A stretch of DNA of 33,654 nt from assembly GCA_027625315.1 (NCBI GenBank), contig JAQBWE010000005.1, positions 1-33,654 of the forward strand. The letters are read 5' to 3'. The position numbers were made by a program, and so were the translations under genes. Shown one piece after another: positions 1-8,473 of the stretch. Within the stretch, counting starts at the first letter, position 1, and each line of letters opens with the position of its first letter. Under the pieces are notes generated by a model that ran no database searches, was not told the DNA's origin, and saw nothing but the letters and a program-made list of their open reading frames with translations. This DNA comes from Planctomycetota bacterium. GTDB taxonomy: Bacteria > Planctomycetota > PLA2 > JAEUHO01.

Positions 1-1129
1 GTCCCCGGCGGGCGGGCCGACGGTCCCCGCCGCGCCCTCGCTGGCTACGGTTCCGGCGCCCCGGCAGGACCTCCTCTCCGCACCGCAACTCACCAGCACG
101 GGAATGCGCTGGGGAGGCTACGTGACGCTCGAGTACCTCGGCGCGACGAACCGCAACTCAAACTTCGACTTGCACCGCCTCATCCTGACGTTCGACACAC
201 AGATCACGGACTGTGTGGACGCGTCGATGGAGCTCGAGATCGAGCACGGCGGCGTGGGCGGCGGCAACCGCGACGGCGACGTCAAGCTCGAGCACTTCAC
301 CGTCAACTGGCGGCTCGCCGACGCGTTCAACATCAAGCTCGGAGCGCCGATCGTTCCGTTCGGTCGCTACAACCTCTATCACGACGACCCGCTCAACGAC
401 TTCACGAATCGGCCCTGGGTTGCGCGCTACATGGTGCCCACCGGGTTCGGTCAGCCTGGGATTGGGATCTTCGGATCGTGGCAAGCGGGCTGCGGCACGC
501 TCGCCTACGACGTGCTCGTATCAAGCGGTTTCTCCGATGGGTTCACCAACAGCGGCGGCGTACGCAACGGCCGACAGAGTTGGCGGAGCGACAACAACGA
601 GAACAAGCAGGTGTGGGGGCGCATGTCCTACACCAACAACTTCACGTTCTTCGACTACCTGGAGGCCGGCCTCTCGGGCACCTATGGCCGCTACGACGAC
701 GCCGGCGAGAACGATCTGTTCGGCGTCGCGGCGGATCTGTTGCTGCGCAAGGGGCCGTGGGAGTTGCAAGGCGAGTACTACCAGTACGACATCGAGCGCG
801 ACGACCTTGATCCTGCTACCGCCGTGCGTGGCCAGAGCGCCTGGTACGCGCAGCTGGCCTATCACTTCTTCCCGTGCGCGTGGCGTCACTGCCGCAGCTG
901 CCTGCTGCAAGACACGTCGCACTTCACGTTGGCCGCACGGATCCAGAGCATGGACCTCGACGACCGGGTGAGCGGCGCGAGCTTCAACGACGACCTGATG
1001 GGCTACGCGCTGGCGCTCAACTACCGCCTCAACGAGCGCACCGTGTTCCGTCTCGATCACCAGTGGCTCGAGCCTGAGAAGGCCTCGAGCGAGCGTGAAT
1101 GGTCCTTCTCCTTCTCCACGTACTTCTAG
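1..1129 (+). CDS. Outer-membrane porin-like beta-barrel protein (5' partial; frame is open to the window start)
   Basis: ORF 104..1129 extends in frame to base 2 without a stop. Alternating hydrophobic/aromatic beta-strand pattern (GGYVTLEYLG, RLILTFDTQI, FNIKLGAPIVPFGRYN) and a terminal aromatic (WSFSFSTYF) as in outer-membrane barrels. Confidence 0.7.
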   Translation, partial: SPAGGPTVPAAPSLATVPAPRQDLLSAPQLTSTGMRWGGYVTLEYLGATNRNSNFDLHRLILTFDTQITDCVDASMELEIEHGGVGGGNRDGDVKLEHFTVNWRLADAFNIKLGAPIVPFGRYNLYHDDPLNDFTNRPWVARYMVPTGFGQPGIGIFGSWQAGCGTLAYDVLVSSGFSDGFTNSGGVRNGRQSWRSDNNENKQVWGRMSYTNNFTFFDYLEAGLSGTYGRYDDAGENDLFGVAADLLLRKGPWELQGEYYQYDIERDDLDPATAVRGQSAWYAQLAYHFFPCAWRHCRSCLLQDTSHFTLAARIQSMDLDDRVSGASFNDDLMGYALALNYRLNERTVFRLDHQWLEPEKASSEREWSFSFSTYF

Positions 1130-1146
1130 AGCGGCAGGCACCCCTC

Positions 1147-1521
1147 ATGCGTCACCTTCGAAACTTCCGACTCCATCTCGCCCGCGTCGTCCTGGGCGCG
1201 GCGCTCCTACCCCTCGTCGCGGCCTGCGCATGGCAGGTGCCCGCCGACCCGGGGCTCAACTTCAAGTACCGTTCGCGCGCGAGTCAGCCCGCGGCATTCG
1301 TGAGCGCGCCGGCGGAGCAGGTCTCTGTCTCCGCCGCTTCAGACGAGGGCGCGCGCGCTCTCTATCTCGACCACTGCAGCCGCTGCCACCAGCCGTTCGA
1401 TCCGCAGTCCGTGCCGGCCGCCCAGTGGCCGCTCTACGTGGCCAAGTACGCGCCGCGGGCCGGCCTGTTCGGGACGGACCGCTCCCGCGTGCTTGCCTGG
1501 CTGCAAGCCAACGCCCCCTAG
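1147..1521 (+). CDS. Mono-heme c-type cytochrome lipoprotein/secreted protein
   Basis: MRHLRNFRLHLARVVLGAALLPLVAACAW lipobox-like signal, then one CSRCH heme-binding motif. Internal ATG of ORF 1099..1521 chosen because it gives a proper signal peptide. Confidence 0.75.
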   Translation: MRHLRNFRLHLARVVLGAALLPLVAACAWQVPADPGLNFKYRSRASQPAAFVSAPAEQVSVSAASDEGARALYLDHCSRCHQPFDPQSVPAAQWPLYVAKYAPRAGLFGTDRSRVLAWLQANAP

Positions 1522-1570
1522 TGCGTTTGCTCTAGAGGCCTAGCCCGAGGAGGCGGCAATCCGTGCTGGA

Positions 1571-1756
1571 TCAGCGTCGATCCCACGAACGGCGAGCCAC
1601 GCGCGCCAGCACGAGCAGCGCGGCAATGCACGCGGCGAGGATCAATAACTCCGTGCCGTGATGGACCACTTCGCCGCCCACGTGCTCGTGGCCGGGATGG
1701 GCCCGGGCAAGCGGAGTGGATAGCCAGAGCAGGGTGACGAACAGAACCAAGCGCAT
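1571..1756 (-). CDS. Small His-rich exported/membrane protein (61 aa)
   Basis: Signal peptide MRLVLFVTLLWLSTPLARA, then HPGHEHVGGEVVHH and one TM helix. Follows the PNGase F-like gene on the same strand. Confidence 0.55.
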   Translation of the reverse strand: MRLVLFVTLLWLSTPLARAHPGHEHVGGEVVHHGTELLILAACIAALLVLARVARRSWDRR

Positions 1757-1821
1757 GGCGATCTCCGCGCGCGGCCGGTTGGTCGCCCGCGCGCGCAGAG
1801 TCTCGCCCAGGGGTCCCCCGC

Positions 1822-3696
1822 TCAGCGCGTCCCGAGGCTCACGCCCATGCGGCCCGGTGCGATCGCAAACTCAAGGCGCTGCGTGCCGCGGTAGACGACG
1901 ATCGGGAGCGGCGTCTCGCTGGCCGCCGCGCCGCCGATGGCCGCGCGCAGATCCTCGACGGTGTCGAGGCGGCGCCCGTTGTACTGCGCGAGGTAGTCGC
2001 CCGCTTGGACGCCGGCCTGCGCGGCTGCGCTGTTGCCGTCGACGCTCGTGACGAGCAGCGTCGGCGCGGGCGTGCGCCACTCCGGCTGGCGATACAGGAC
2101 GAGGTAGCTGTGCACCACTTGGCTGGCCGCGGCGACATCCTTCGCGGGCGGCACCTGCTCGAACTCGTAGGGCCCCGGTTCGTAGCGCAGCTCCGCTACG
2201 GCGCCCGGCTGTACGTGCGGCGTGAGATCGATCCACCAGGGGTGGACGAGATCACCCGGTGCCCAGCCCGCGCGCGCGTACTGCCACGTGCCGAACTGCG
2301 GGCGGTTCGGGTTGAGATAGACATCCGTCTTCCACAGGCGATTCTCGAAGCGCTGCGGCTCCGCGTCCTCGCCAGGCTGGAACACGACTGTCCGCGTGCA
2401 CGGGGTGAACTCGCCTACCTGGGAGTGGCCGGTGGTCGTCATGAACACACGCGCCGCGGCGGCCTCGGCCGGGATCGTCACCGCGCGCGGCGTGAAGAAG
2501 TCGCGGAAGCGATTCTCCTCGGAGCGGTAGTGGGCCGAGCCGTGCCAGAGGGGCTCCACCTGGTACGGCTCCAACGCCGGCGTGCCATGGTGGAAGTCGA
2601 GCGTGATGCTCAGCATGTAGCCGCGATTCTTGTAGAACGTCGTGCCCGCGGCAACGCCCAGCGTGCACGCGCCGGTGAGCAGCGGTCGGAAGTGCGTGAC
2701 ATCGACCTCCCAGTGGCACGGCGTGCGGTACGAGGTGATGAACGGCACGATGGCAAGCTTGGTGCCGTCGGCTGTGACGACGTACACCTCGCCGTTTCGA
2801 TCCCACTCATCCCAGTCGTTGCCGGCGTCATGGATGTCGAGCGTAAGGATCACCCGGCCGAACGCCCAGCCTTCGGGCGGCAGTGCCAGCGGCTTCTCGA
2901 AGAAGGTCTTCGCGTTGTTCGTCAGCACGTGGTTGAACACCTCGACATGCAGGGGCGGTCGGGCCGGGGTCGCGGCCTCGCCGCCCTCGAAGCGAATCGA
3001 GTCGACGTCGAAGACCGTCGCGGCGTCGGCGCGCGTGCCGGCCCCGATCGCGAGGCGCATCGGGTAGGGCGCGAGGCGCGGAATGAAGTAACGCTCGTAG
3101 ACCGGGGCGCCGGCCACGGCGACGCTCACCTCGGCGCCACCGACGACGTGCACGAGCTCGACCACAAACTCAGAAACGGCACCGCGGAACTCGGCAGGCG
3201 CGACCCGCTTCACGATCTCGCGTCCATCGAAGTGCAGCGAGATCTCGCGTTGGGGGAGGTCGGCGTAGTTGCCCCACGGCGAGAACATCTCCGGGCTCGG
3301 CGGGTTGTGCACGTCGACCCCGACCGCGAACGACCCGCGTAGGTTCGGCTCGACCCAGCTGGGCACGAACGGCGCGGGACCGCGCACGCCGAACGCGCTC
3401 GTGTTGAGGAACACGAAGGCGCCGCCGTCGCCGCCCGCGTGGACCCGCAACCGACAGGCTAACTTCACCGTCGCGCGCGGGCCCTCGAACGCTGGTTCGA
3501 AGGCGACTGCGTTGGACTGCCCTTTCGTCCAGGCCTCATCGAGAAGGCCGAAGCGGCCGTCCGTCGCGCGCGGGCCGCCGCCGGCGCCAAACTGCGCGAG
3601 GTGGTAGCTCGGCCCCACGGGTTCGTCCTCGGCGTGGGCGGGGAGGCCAGCCCCGACTAGGAGGGAGATGAGGAGCAGGAGACGGGCGACACGCAT
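1822..3696 (-). CDS. Secreted PNGase F-type (peptide-N-glycosidase F) protein with N-terminal lectin-like region and C-terminal PDZ-like domain
   Basis: Signal peptide; NDWDEWDRNGEVYV, PFITSYRTPCHWEVDVTHFRPLLTG and PQFGTWQYARAGWAPGDLV resemble PNGase F N and C domain motifs. C-terminus LLVTSVDGNSAAAQAGVQAGDYLAQYNGRRLDTVEDLRAAI is PDZ-like. Confidence 0.75.
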   Translation of the reverse strand: MRVARLLLLISLLVGAGLPAHAEDEPVGPSYHLAQFGAGGGPRATDGRFGLLDEAWTKGQSNAVAFEPAFEGPRATVKLACRLRVHAGGDGGAFVFLNTSAFGVRGPAPFVPSWVEPNLRGSFAVGVDVHNPPSPEMFSPWGNYADLPQREISLHFDGREIVKRVAPAEFRGAVSEFVVELVHVVGGAEVSVAVAGAPVYERYFIPRLAPYPMRLAIGAGTRADAATVFDVDSIRFEGGEAATPARPPLHVEVFNHVLTNNAKTFFEKPLALPPEGWAFGRVILTLDIHDAGNDWDEWDRNGEVYVVTADGTKLAIVPFITSYRTPCHWEVDVTHFRPLLTGACTLGVAAGTTFYKNRGYMLSITLDFHHGTPALEPYQVEPLWHGSAHYRSEENRFRDFFTPRAVTIPAEAAAARVFMTTTGHSQVGEFTPCTRTVVFQPGEDAEPQRFENRLWKTDVYLNPNRPQFGTWQYARAGWAPGDLVHPWWIDLTPHVQPGAVAELRYEPGPYEFEQVPPAKDVAAASQVVHSYLVLYRQPEWRTPAPTLLVTSVDGNSAAAQAGVQAGDYLAQYNGRRLDTVEDLRAAIGGAAASETPLPIVVYRGTQRLEFAIAPGRMGVSLGTR

Positions 3697-3773
3697 GGAG
3701 TCCTCCGAGACGCGGGCCCCGACAGCCTGCGCGCCCGTCCCTGGGCTGGCGAGTGAGAAAAGTGAAATCCATG

Positions 3774-3787
3774 TTGACGAAAGTCAA
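3774..3787. promoter_or_regulatory. Inverted repeat TTGAC-GAAA-GTCAA in divergent intergenic region; possible operator
   Basis: Perfect 5-bp arms around GAAA, in an AT-richer patch just upstream of the DUF2089 gene. Confidence 0.3.
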
Positions 3788-3809
3788 AGCGGGATGCATG
3801 ATGTGAAAT

Positions 3810-4118
3810 ATGGGTTTCGATTTATCAAAGCACCCCCTGGCTTGCCTCGAGCGGCCGGACCTCGACATGATCGTCGAGTTCGTCTTGCAGTCGGGCTCCA
3901 TCAAGGGCCTCTCCGCGTCCTACGGCGTGAGCTACCCGACCATGCGCCAGCGGCTCGATGAACTGATCGAGCGCACGCGCGCCGCCCTGGCGGGTCGCGC
4001 GCCGGACCCGCTGCGCGAGGCGGTGGCCCGTCTGGTCGCGCGGGGCGAGCTCACGCCGGGCGGGGCCAGGGAGGTGCTGGACGCAGCCAGGAACGCAGCG
4101 CAGGAGGTCGGACAATGA
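3810..4118 (+). CDS. DUF2089-family HTH protein
   Basis: HPLACLERPDLDMIVEFVLQSGSIKGLSASYGVSYPTMRQRLDELIE matches the DUF2089 pattern (hplxxL...fvLxSGxlKxLaxxygVSYPTvRxRLDxLI). Confidence 0.8.
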   Translation: MGFDLSKHPLACLERPDLDMIVEFVLQSGSIKGLSASYGVSYPTMRQRLDELIERTRAALAGRAPDPLREAVARLVARGELTPGGAREVLDAARNAAQEVGQ

Positions 4119-4468
4119 GTGCGTGGTGGAGCGAACAGGCAGGAACCATGATCGGGGCGTTCGGTGGCGCGGGTGTCGGTGTGGTGGGCGGAATCTTCGG
4201 CGCGGTCGCGGGGACCCTGGCGTCGCGCGGCCGCGCGCGGCGGTTCGTGCTCGGCGTGCACGCGACCCTGTTCATCGCCGGAGCCCTCTCGTTGGTCGCG
4301 GGCCTCGTCGCGTTGGCGAGCGGCCAGCCGTACCACGTGTGGTATCCGCTCGTCCTGCTGGGCGGGATCCCCACGCTGGTCTTCGGCTTCTTGTGGCCGG
4401 CCATGCGCCAGCGCTACATCCAGGCCGAGCAGCGCGCGCTGGCGGCCGAGGAGATCCGACGGGGCTGA
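4115..4468 (+). CDS. Small integral membrane protein, translationally coupled to the DUF2089 gene
   Basis: ATGA overlap with the upstream CDS; Gly/Ala-rich TM segments (GAFGGAGVGVVGGIFGAVAG; PLVLLGGIPTLVFGFLWP). Confidence 0.65.
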   Translation: MSAWWSEQAGTMIGAFGGAGVGVVGGIFGAVAGTLASRGRARRFVLGVHATLFIAGALSLVAGLVALASGQPYHVWYPLVLLGGIPTLVFGFLWPAMRQRYIQAEQRALAAEEIRRG

Positions 4469-4477
4469 ACCGAGGGG

Positions 4478-5227
4478 CTACTTGCTGAACTCGAAGGCGT
4501 CCTTGAGTCCGAGCGGATCCATGTCCGTCAGCTCGTAGCCCTCTTCGAGCCTGTCCGCCCTCTCCGCGCCTACCGCCTGCCGCATCTTCGCCTGATGACC
4601 CACGACGACGCCCATGACGCCGCCGATATTGCCGAGCACGCGGCCCATGTACTTGCCGGTGAGGCCCGCGCGCTTGACCGGGTCGCTCTTGGCCTCCTCG
4701 AACTCCCGGCGTACGTCCTCCACGGTGCCGTTCTCGTCCTTGAGCAGTTTGAGGAACTCCTCGGTCGTCTCGTTCGCGATGCGCCGTACGGCATCCTCTT
4801 CTTGGCTCGTCAGTCCGAGTTCCGAAGCGGCTTCCCGCAGCGTGACCTTTTTCTTTGGCGGATCCGACGGTAGGGAACCGATCTTGCCGCCGCTCTCTTC
4901 GGCTGCGGCGGCCACGGAGGTGCGGACGCTCTCCTCGATGGCGGGGCGCAAGCGCGCCTCAAGCCGCTCGACGATCGCATCCAGATCGTCGCCTGCGGGT
5001 TGGGCCGCCGAACCGGGGCCTCGCCCTTCAAGACCCGGCGCCTGACGCATGGGGCGCTGACCCAGCGTGGCTTCGATGCGATCGAGGCGTGTGATTACGG
5101 CCGACAGGTCGGTGGATTCTGCCGATGTGCTCAGCGGCGTCGACGAGCCGCCGATCATCATCGTCGCCACCGCGCCGGCCGCGCCGCCGATGAGTCCGAG
5201 CAAGAGTGCGAGTCCAGTCTGATGCAT
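4478..5227 (-). CDS. Hypothetical protein with N-terminal TM anchor and coiled-coil/helical region
   Basis: ORF of 249 aa, N-terminal MHQTGLALLLGLIGGAAGAVATMMIGG, charged helical remainder; convergent with 4115..4468. Confidence 0.6.
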   Translation of the reverse strand: MHQTGLALLLGLIGGAAGAVATMMIGGSSTPLSTSAESTDLSAVITRLDRIEATLGQRPMRQAPGLEGRGPGSAAQPAGDDLDAIVERLEARLRPAIEESVRTSVAAAAEESGGKIGSLPSDPPKKKVTLREAASELGLTSQEEDAVRRIANETTEEFLKLLKDENGTVEDVRREFEEAKSDPVKRAGLTGKYMGRVLGNIGGVMGVVVGHQAKMRQAVGAERADRLEEGYELTDMDPLGLKDAFEFSK

Positions 5228-5409
5228 GGGGAAATCTCCGCAGGTGCGAGCCCAGACGCGACGTGTCTGGGCGGCCTAGCACGCGCATGAGCATACACAC
5301 GAAAACTAGCGCGGACCCGCAGTCGGCCCCGGCGCTCGCGCCGATGCCGTGCTTCGCGACAGACCGAGCCTTTGCTACCTTCCCTCCGACTCAGGGAGGG
5401 ACACGGCGC

Positions 5410-5910
5410 GTGCATCGACGGCGACTTCTGCTTGCGGTGCTGATCGGCGTGCCGCTCGGCGTGGGCCTCTTCACCATGCACTACGCAGGCGGCACGGCCT
5501 ATCTGAGCTCCGACCCGCAGGCATGCGTGAACTGTCACATCATGCAGGGTCACTTCGATTCGTGGCAAAAGTCGAGCCACCACGGCGTCGCCGTGTGCGT
5601 CGACTGCCACCTCCCGGCCGACTTCTTCGGGAAGTACCTCGCGAAGATGGATCAGGGGTGGCGGCACTCCAAGGCGTTCACCTTGCAGGACTTCCACGAG
5701 CCGATCATGGCGGCAGAGAGCAGCCAGCGCATCGTGCAGGACAACTGCGTGCGCTGTCACTCCGAGTTGTTGCATCCGTCCATCGCGAACGCGGCGACGG
5801 ACCGCGACCAACTCTCCTGTGTGCACTGCCACCGGGCGGTCGGCCACGGGGCCTGGGTGGCGCTAGGTGGTCCCGAGCGCGGTGAAGCCGCAGAAAGAGA
5901 GCGCAAGTGA
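5410..5910 (+). CDS. nrfH: Cytochrome c nitrite reductase small subunit NrfH (tetraheme, NapC/NirT family)
   Basis: N-terminal TM anchor and four CxxCH motifs (CVNCHIM, CVDCH, CVRCH, CVHCH). Start GTG preceded by GGAGGG; overlaps nrfA by 4 nt. Confidence 0.9.
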   Translation: MHRRRLLLAVLIGVPLGVGLFTMHYAGGTAYLSSDPQACVNCHIMQGHFDSWQKSSHHGVAVCVDCHLPADFFGKYLAKMDQGWRHSKAFTLQDFHEPIMAAESSQRIVQDNCVRCHSELLHPSIANAATDRDQLSCVHCHRAVGHGAWVALGGPERGEAAERERK

Positions 5911-7337
5911 CGGGCGAACGGAAGAGCAAGGGATGGGGCTTCTTCGGCGTCGTCTTGGTGGGCTCGGTCCTCGTGACCGCCCTCGTGACGGCGTTGCTGC
6001 TGAACATCTCCGACCGTAAGGACGAGGCGCGGACGCGTTTCGTGCGCCTCGTCGAGGTGAACGAAGACACGACGGATCCGGCGGAGTGGGGCAAGAACTG
6101 GCCGCGCCAGTACGACTCCTACCAGCGCACCGCCCTGGCCACGCGCACGCGCTTTGGCGGGCACGGCGGCAGCGAGGCGCTGCCCGAACAGAAGATCGAG
6201 CGCGACCCGTGGCTCAAGCGCATGTTCCTCGGCTACGCGTTCTCGATCGACTACCGCGATCGTCGCGGCCACGCCTACATGCTGCAGGATCAGGAGGAGA
6301 CCGATCGGCAGACCAAGCCTCAGTCGGGTTCCTGCTTGCACTGCCACGCTTCGATCATGCCGCTGTACCGCAAGCTCGGCGACGGCGATGCCATGAAGGG
6401 TTTCGCGAAGACCAACAAGATCCCCTACAAGGAGCTGAACAAGCAACTGCACGACATCGGCCATGCCCATCCGGTCTCGTGCGTGGACTGCCACGATCCC
6501 GAGAGCATGAGCCTTCGCGTGACCCGGCCCGGGTTCATCAACGGCATCCAGGCGCTGGCAGCCGGGGAGGCGGAAGTGCCGCACATACCCTCGATCACGC
6601 AGTGGCGCGCGGGGGACCGCAGCACGCCCTACGATCCGAACCAGCACGGAAGCCGCAACGAGATGCGCAGCTTCGTTTGCGGCCAATGCCATGTCGAGTA
6701 CTACTGCTCGAGCGACTTTCCGCTGACCTTCCCGTGGGGGCACGGGATGACGGTTGACCAGACCGAGCAGTTCTGGAACGAGACGAAGCTCTCCAGCGGC
6801 GAGCGGTTCTACGACTACAAGCACAAGGAAACCGGTGCGCCGATCCTGAAGGCGCAGCATCCTGAGTTTGAGTTGTGGAGCCAAGGCATCCACGCGCGCA
6901 GCGGCGTCGCATGCGCTGACTGCCACATGCCGTACATGCGCGAAGGCGCCACGAAGATCTCCGACCACTGGGTGCGAAGCCCGTTGCTGAACATCAACCG
7001 TGCCTGCCAGGTGTGTCATCACTTCTCGGAGGATGAGATCAAGGCGCGCGTGGACAGCATTCAGGGCAAGACGCGCGACTTGATGTTGCGCGCGGGCGAG
7101 GCTCTGATGGGGCTGCTCGACGCGATCCTCGAGGCCCGCGGCGCGGGAGCGAGCGACGAGCAACTGGCCGAGGCCCTTGAGTTCCAGCGCAAGGCGCAAT
7201 GGCGACTCGACTTCATCGCCGCCGAGAACTCCATGGGCTTCCATGCGCCCCAGGAGGCCGCACGCGTGTTGGCCGAAGCGGCGCACATGGCCCGCGAAGG
7301 GCAGATCGCCGCGATCACTTGGAACAAGGCCAAGTAG
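5907..7337 (+). CDS. nrfA: Cytochrome c nitrite reductase catalytic subunit NrfA (pentaheme, all CxxCH)
   Basis: Five heme motifs: [34 protein letters not shown]. Conserved [21 protein letters not shown] segment as in NrfA. Confidence 0.92.
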   Translation: MTGERKSKGWGFFGVVLVGSVLVTALVTALLLNISDRKDEARTRFVRLVEVNEDTTDPAEWGKNWPRQYDSYQRTALATRTRFGGHGGSEALPEQKIERDPWLKRMFLGYAFSIDYRDRRGHAYMLQDQEETDRQTKPQSGSCLHCHASIMPLYRKLGDGDAMKGFAKTNKIPYKELNKQLHDIGHAHPVSCVDCHDPESMSLRVTRPGFINGIQALAAGEAEVPHIPSITQWRAGDRSTPYDPNQHGSRNEMRSFVCGQCHVEYYCSSDFPLTFPWGHGMTVDQTEQFWNETKLSSGERFYDYKHKETGAPILKAQHPEFELWSQGIHARSGVACADCHMPYMREGATKISDHWVRSPLLNINRACQVCHHFSEDEIKARVDSIQGKTRDLMLRAGEALMGLLDAILEARGAGASDEQLAEALEFQRKAQWRLDFIAAENSMGFHAPQEAARVLAEAAHMAREGQIAAITWNKAK

Positions 7338-7345
7338 AGACGGCT

Positions 7346-7383
7346 GGGCGGGCGGACGGGGCTCACTCGCGCCCCGCCCGCCG
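7346..7383 (+). terminator. GC-rich stem-loop after nrfA (no T tract)
   Basis: GGGCGGGCGGACGGGGC-tcactcgc-GCCCCGCCCGCC, 9 nt after the nrfA stop. Confidence 0.4.
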
Positions 7384-7453
7384 CGCACACCCCCACGGGA
7401 TGGCCCCGGGCTCGGTCCCTCGCTAGGACCAGGCCCCCCTGGAGGAGAAGGTC

Positions 7454-8473
7454 TTGATGACGACCGCCCTGATCCTGCTGCTCGCGACGTCCGCGTTCGC
7501 TGACGAGATCATGCTGAACTCCGGCGATACCGTCGAAGCAGAGATCGTCAGCGTCGATCACACCGGCATGACCGTCAAGACGGCCGAGAAGACCGTTGAG
7601 TACGCCCCGGCGGATCTCGATCCGCAGTACTACTACGGCGAGTGGTCGGACCGCGCAGGCAAGGACGCCGAGTCGCACCTGCGCCTAGCCGTATTCGCCT
7701 TCGAGAACGGCATGTTCAACCAGGCCCGCAGCCACTACCGCAAGGCGCAGGCGCTGGACAAGGCGCTGGTCGAGAAGTTCGAAGCCGAGATCGTGCCGCA
7801 GATCAAGGAAGGCATCGCCGCCAAGTTGCTGGCCATGGCCCGGTCCGCGTTCGCTGCGAAGGACTATCACAAGGCCGAGGAGATCGTCGCCAAGATCCTC
7901 ACGCGACTTGAGGACACGAAGGCCGCTGCCGAGGCGCGCGACATCCTTGCGGATGTGCACCTGTGGGAGCTCGACCACGATCAGGAGCGCCTCCTCAAGC
8001 GCTTGACGCAATACCTACCGAAGGACGAGGCGGAAGCCCTGCGCGTGCGGGACCGCATCGCCTCGCGCGTGGCGCCCATCGAGAAGCGCATCGACAACGC
8101 CCGCAACACCGTGACCCGCGGGCTGCGCACCACCTCGGCCAACCGCTCGAAGGACATCTTCAAGGAGGCCGGGTTGGAGTTCGAGCGCCAGGTCAAGGCC
8201 GTCGACAAGCGCGTGGCCGAGGCTGGCGATGACGCCGCCCTGAAGGAGTACTTGGCGGGCGTGCGCGAGATCGCCGTGCGAGAGGGCGTGGACGCCTACC
8301 TGCATGCCGGCAACGTGTACATGGTCCGCACGTCGTTCAACGACGCGAAGAAGATGGCGGCGGCCGCCCTCGCGGTTGACCCCGCCAGCGTCAAGGCCAA
8401 GAAGTTCAACGAAGAGGTCATCGAGGCCGAGAAGCAGAACAGCCGGTGGTGGACCACCGCGGCCCGCCGTTAG
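7454..8473 (+). CDS. Secreted TPR-like repeat protein
   Basis: Signal-like N-terminus; MLNSGDTVEAEIVSVDHTGMTVKT small-barrel-like region; then helical repeats. Likely start TTG 7454 or ATG 7457. Confidence 0.7.
   Translation: MMTTALILLLATSAFADEIMLNSGDTVEAEIVSVDHTGMTVKTAEKTVEYAPADLDPQYYYGEWSDRAGKDAESHLRLAVFAFENGMFNQARSHYRKAQALDKALVEKFEAEIVPQIKEGIAAKLLAMARSAFAAKDYHKAEEIVAKILTRLEDTKAAAEARDILADVHLWELDHDQERLLKRLTQYLPKDEAEALRVRDRIASRVAPIEKRIDNARNTVTRGLRTTSANRSKDIFKEAGLEFERQVKAVDKRVAEAGDDAALKEYLAGVREIAVREGVDAYLHAGNVYMVRTSFNDAKKMAAAALAVDPASVKAKKFNEEVIEAEKQNSRWWTTAARR

Noticed and set aside
5757-7388. 543-aa minus-strand ORF antisense to nrfA
   Set aside because: Antisense of a clear pentaheme NrfA; composition typical of shadow frames.
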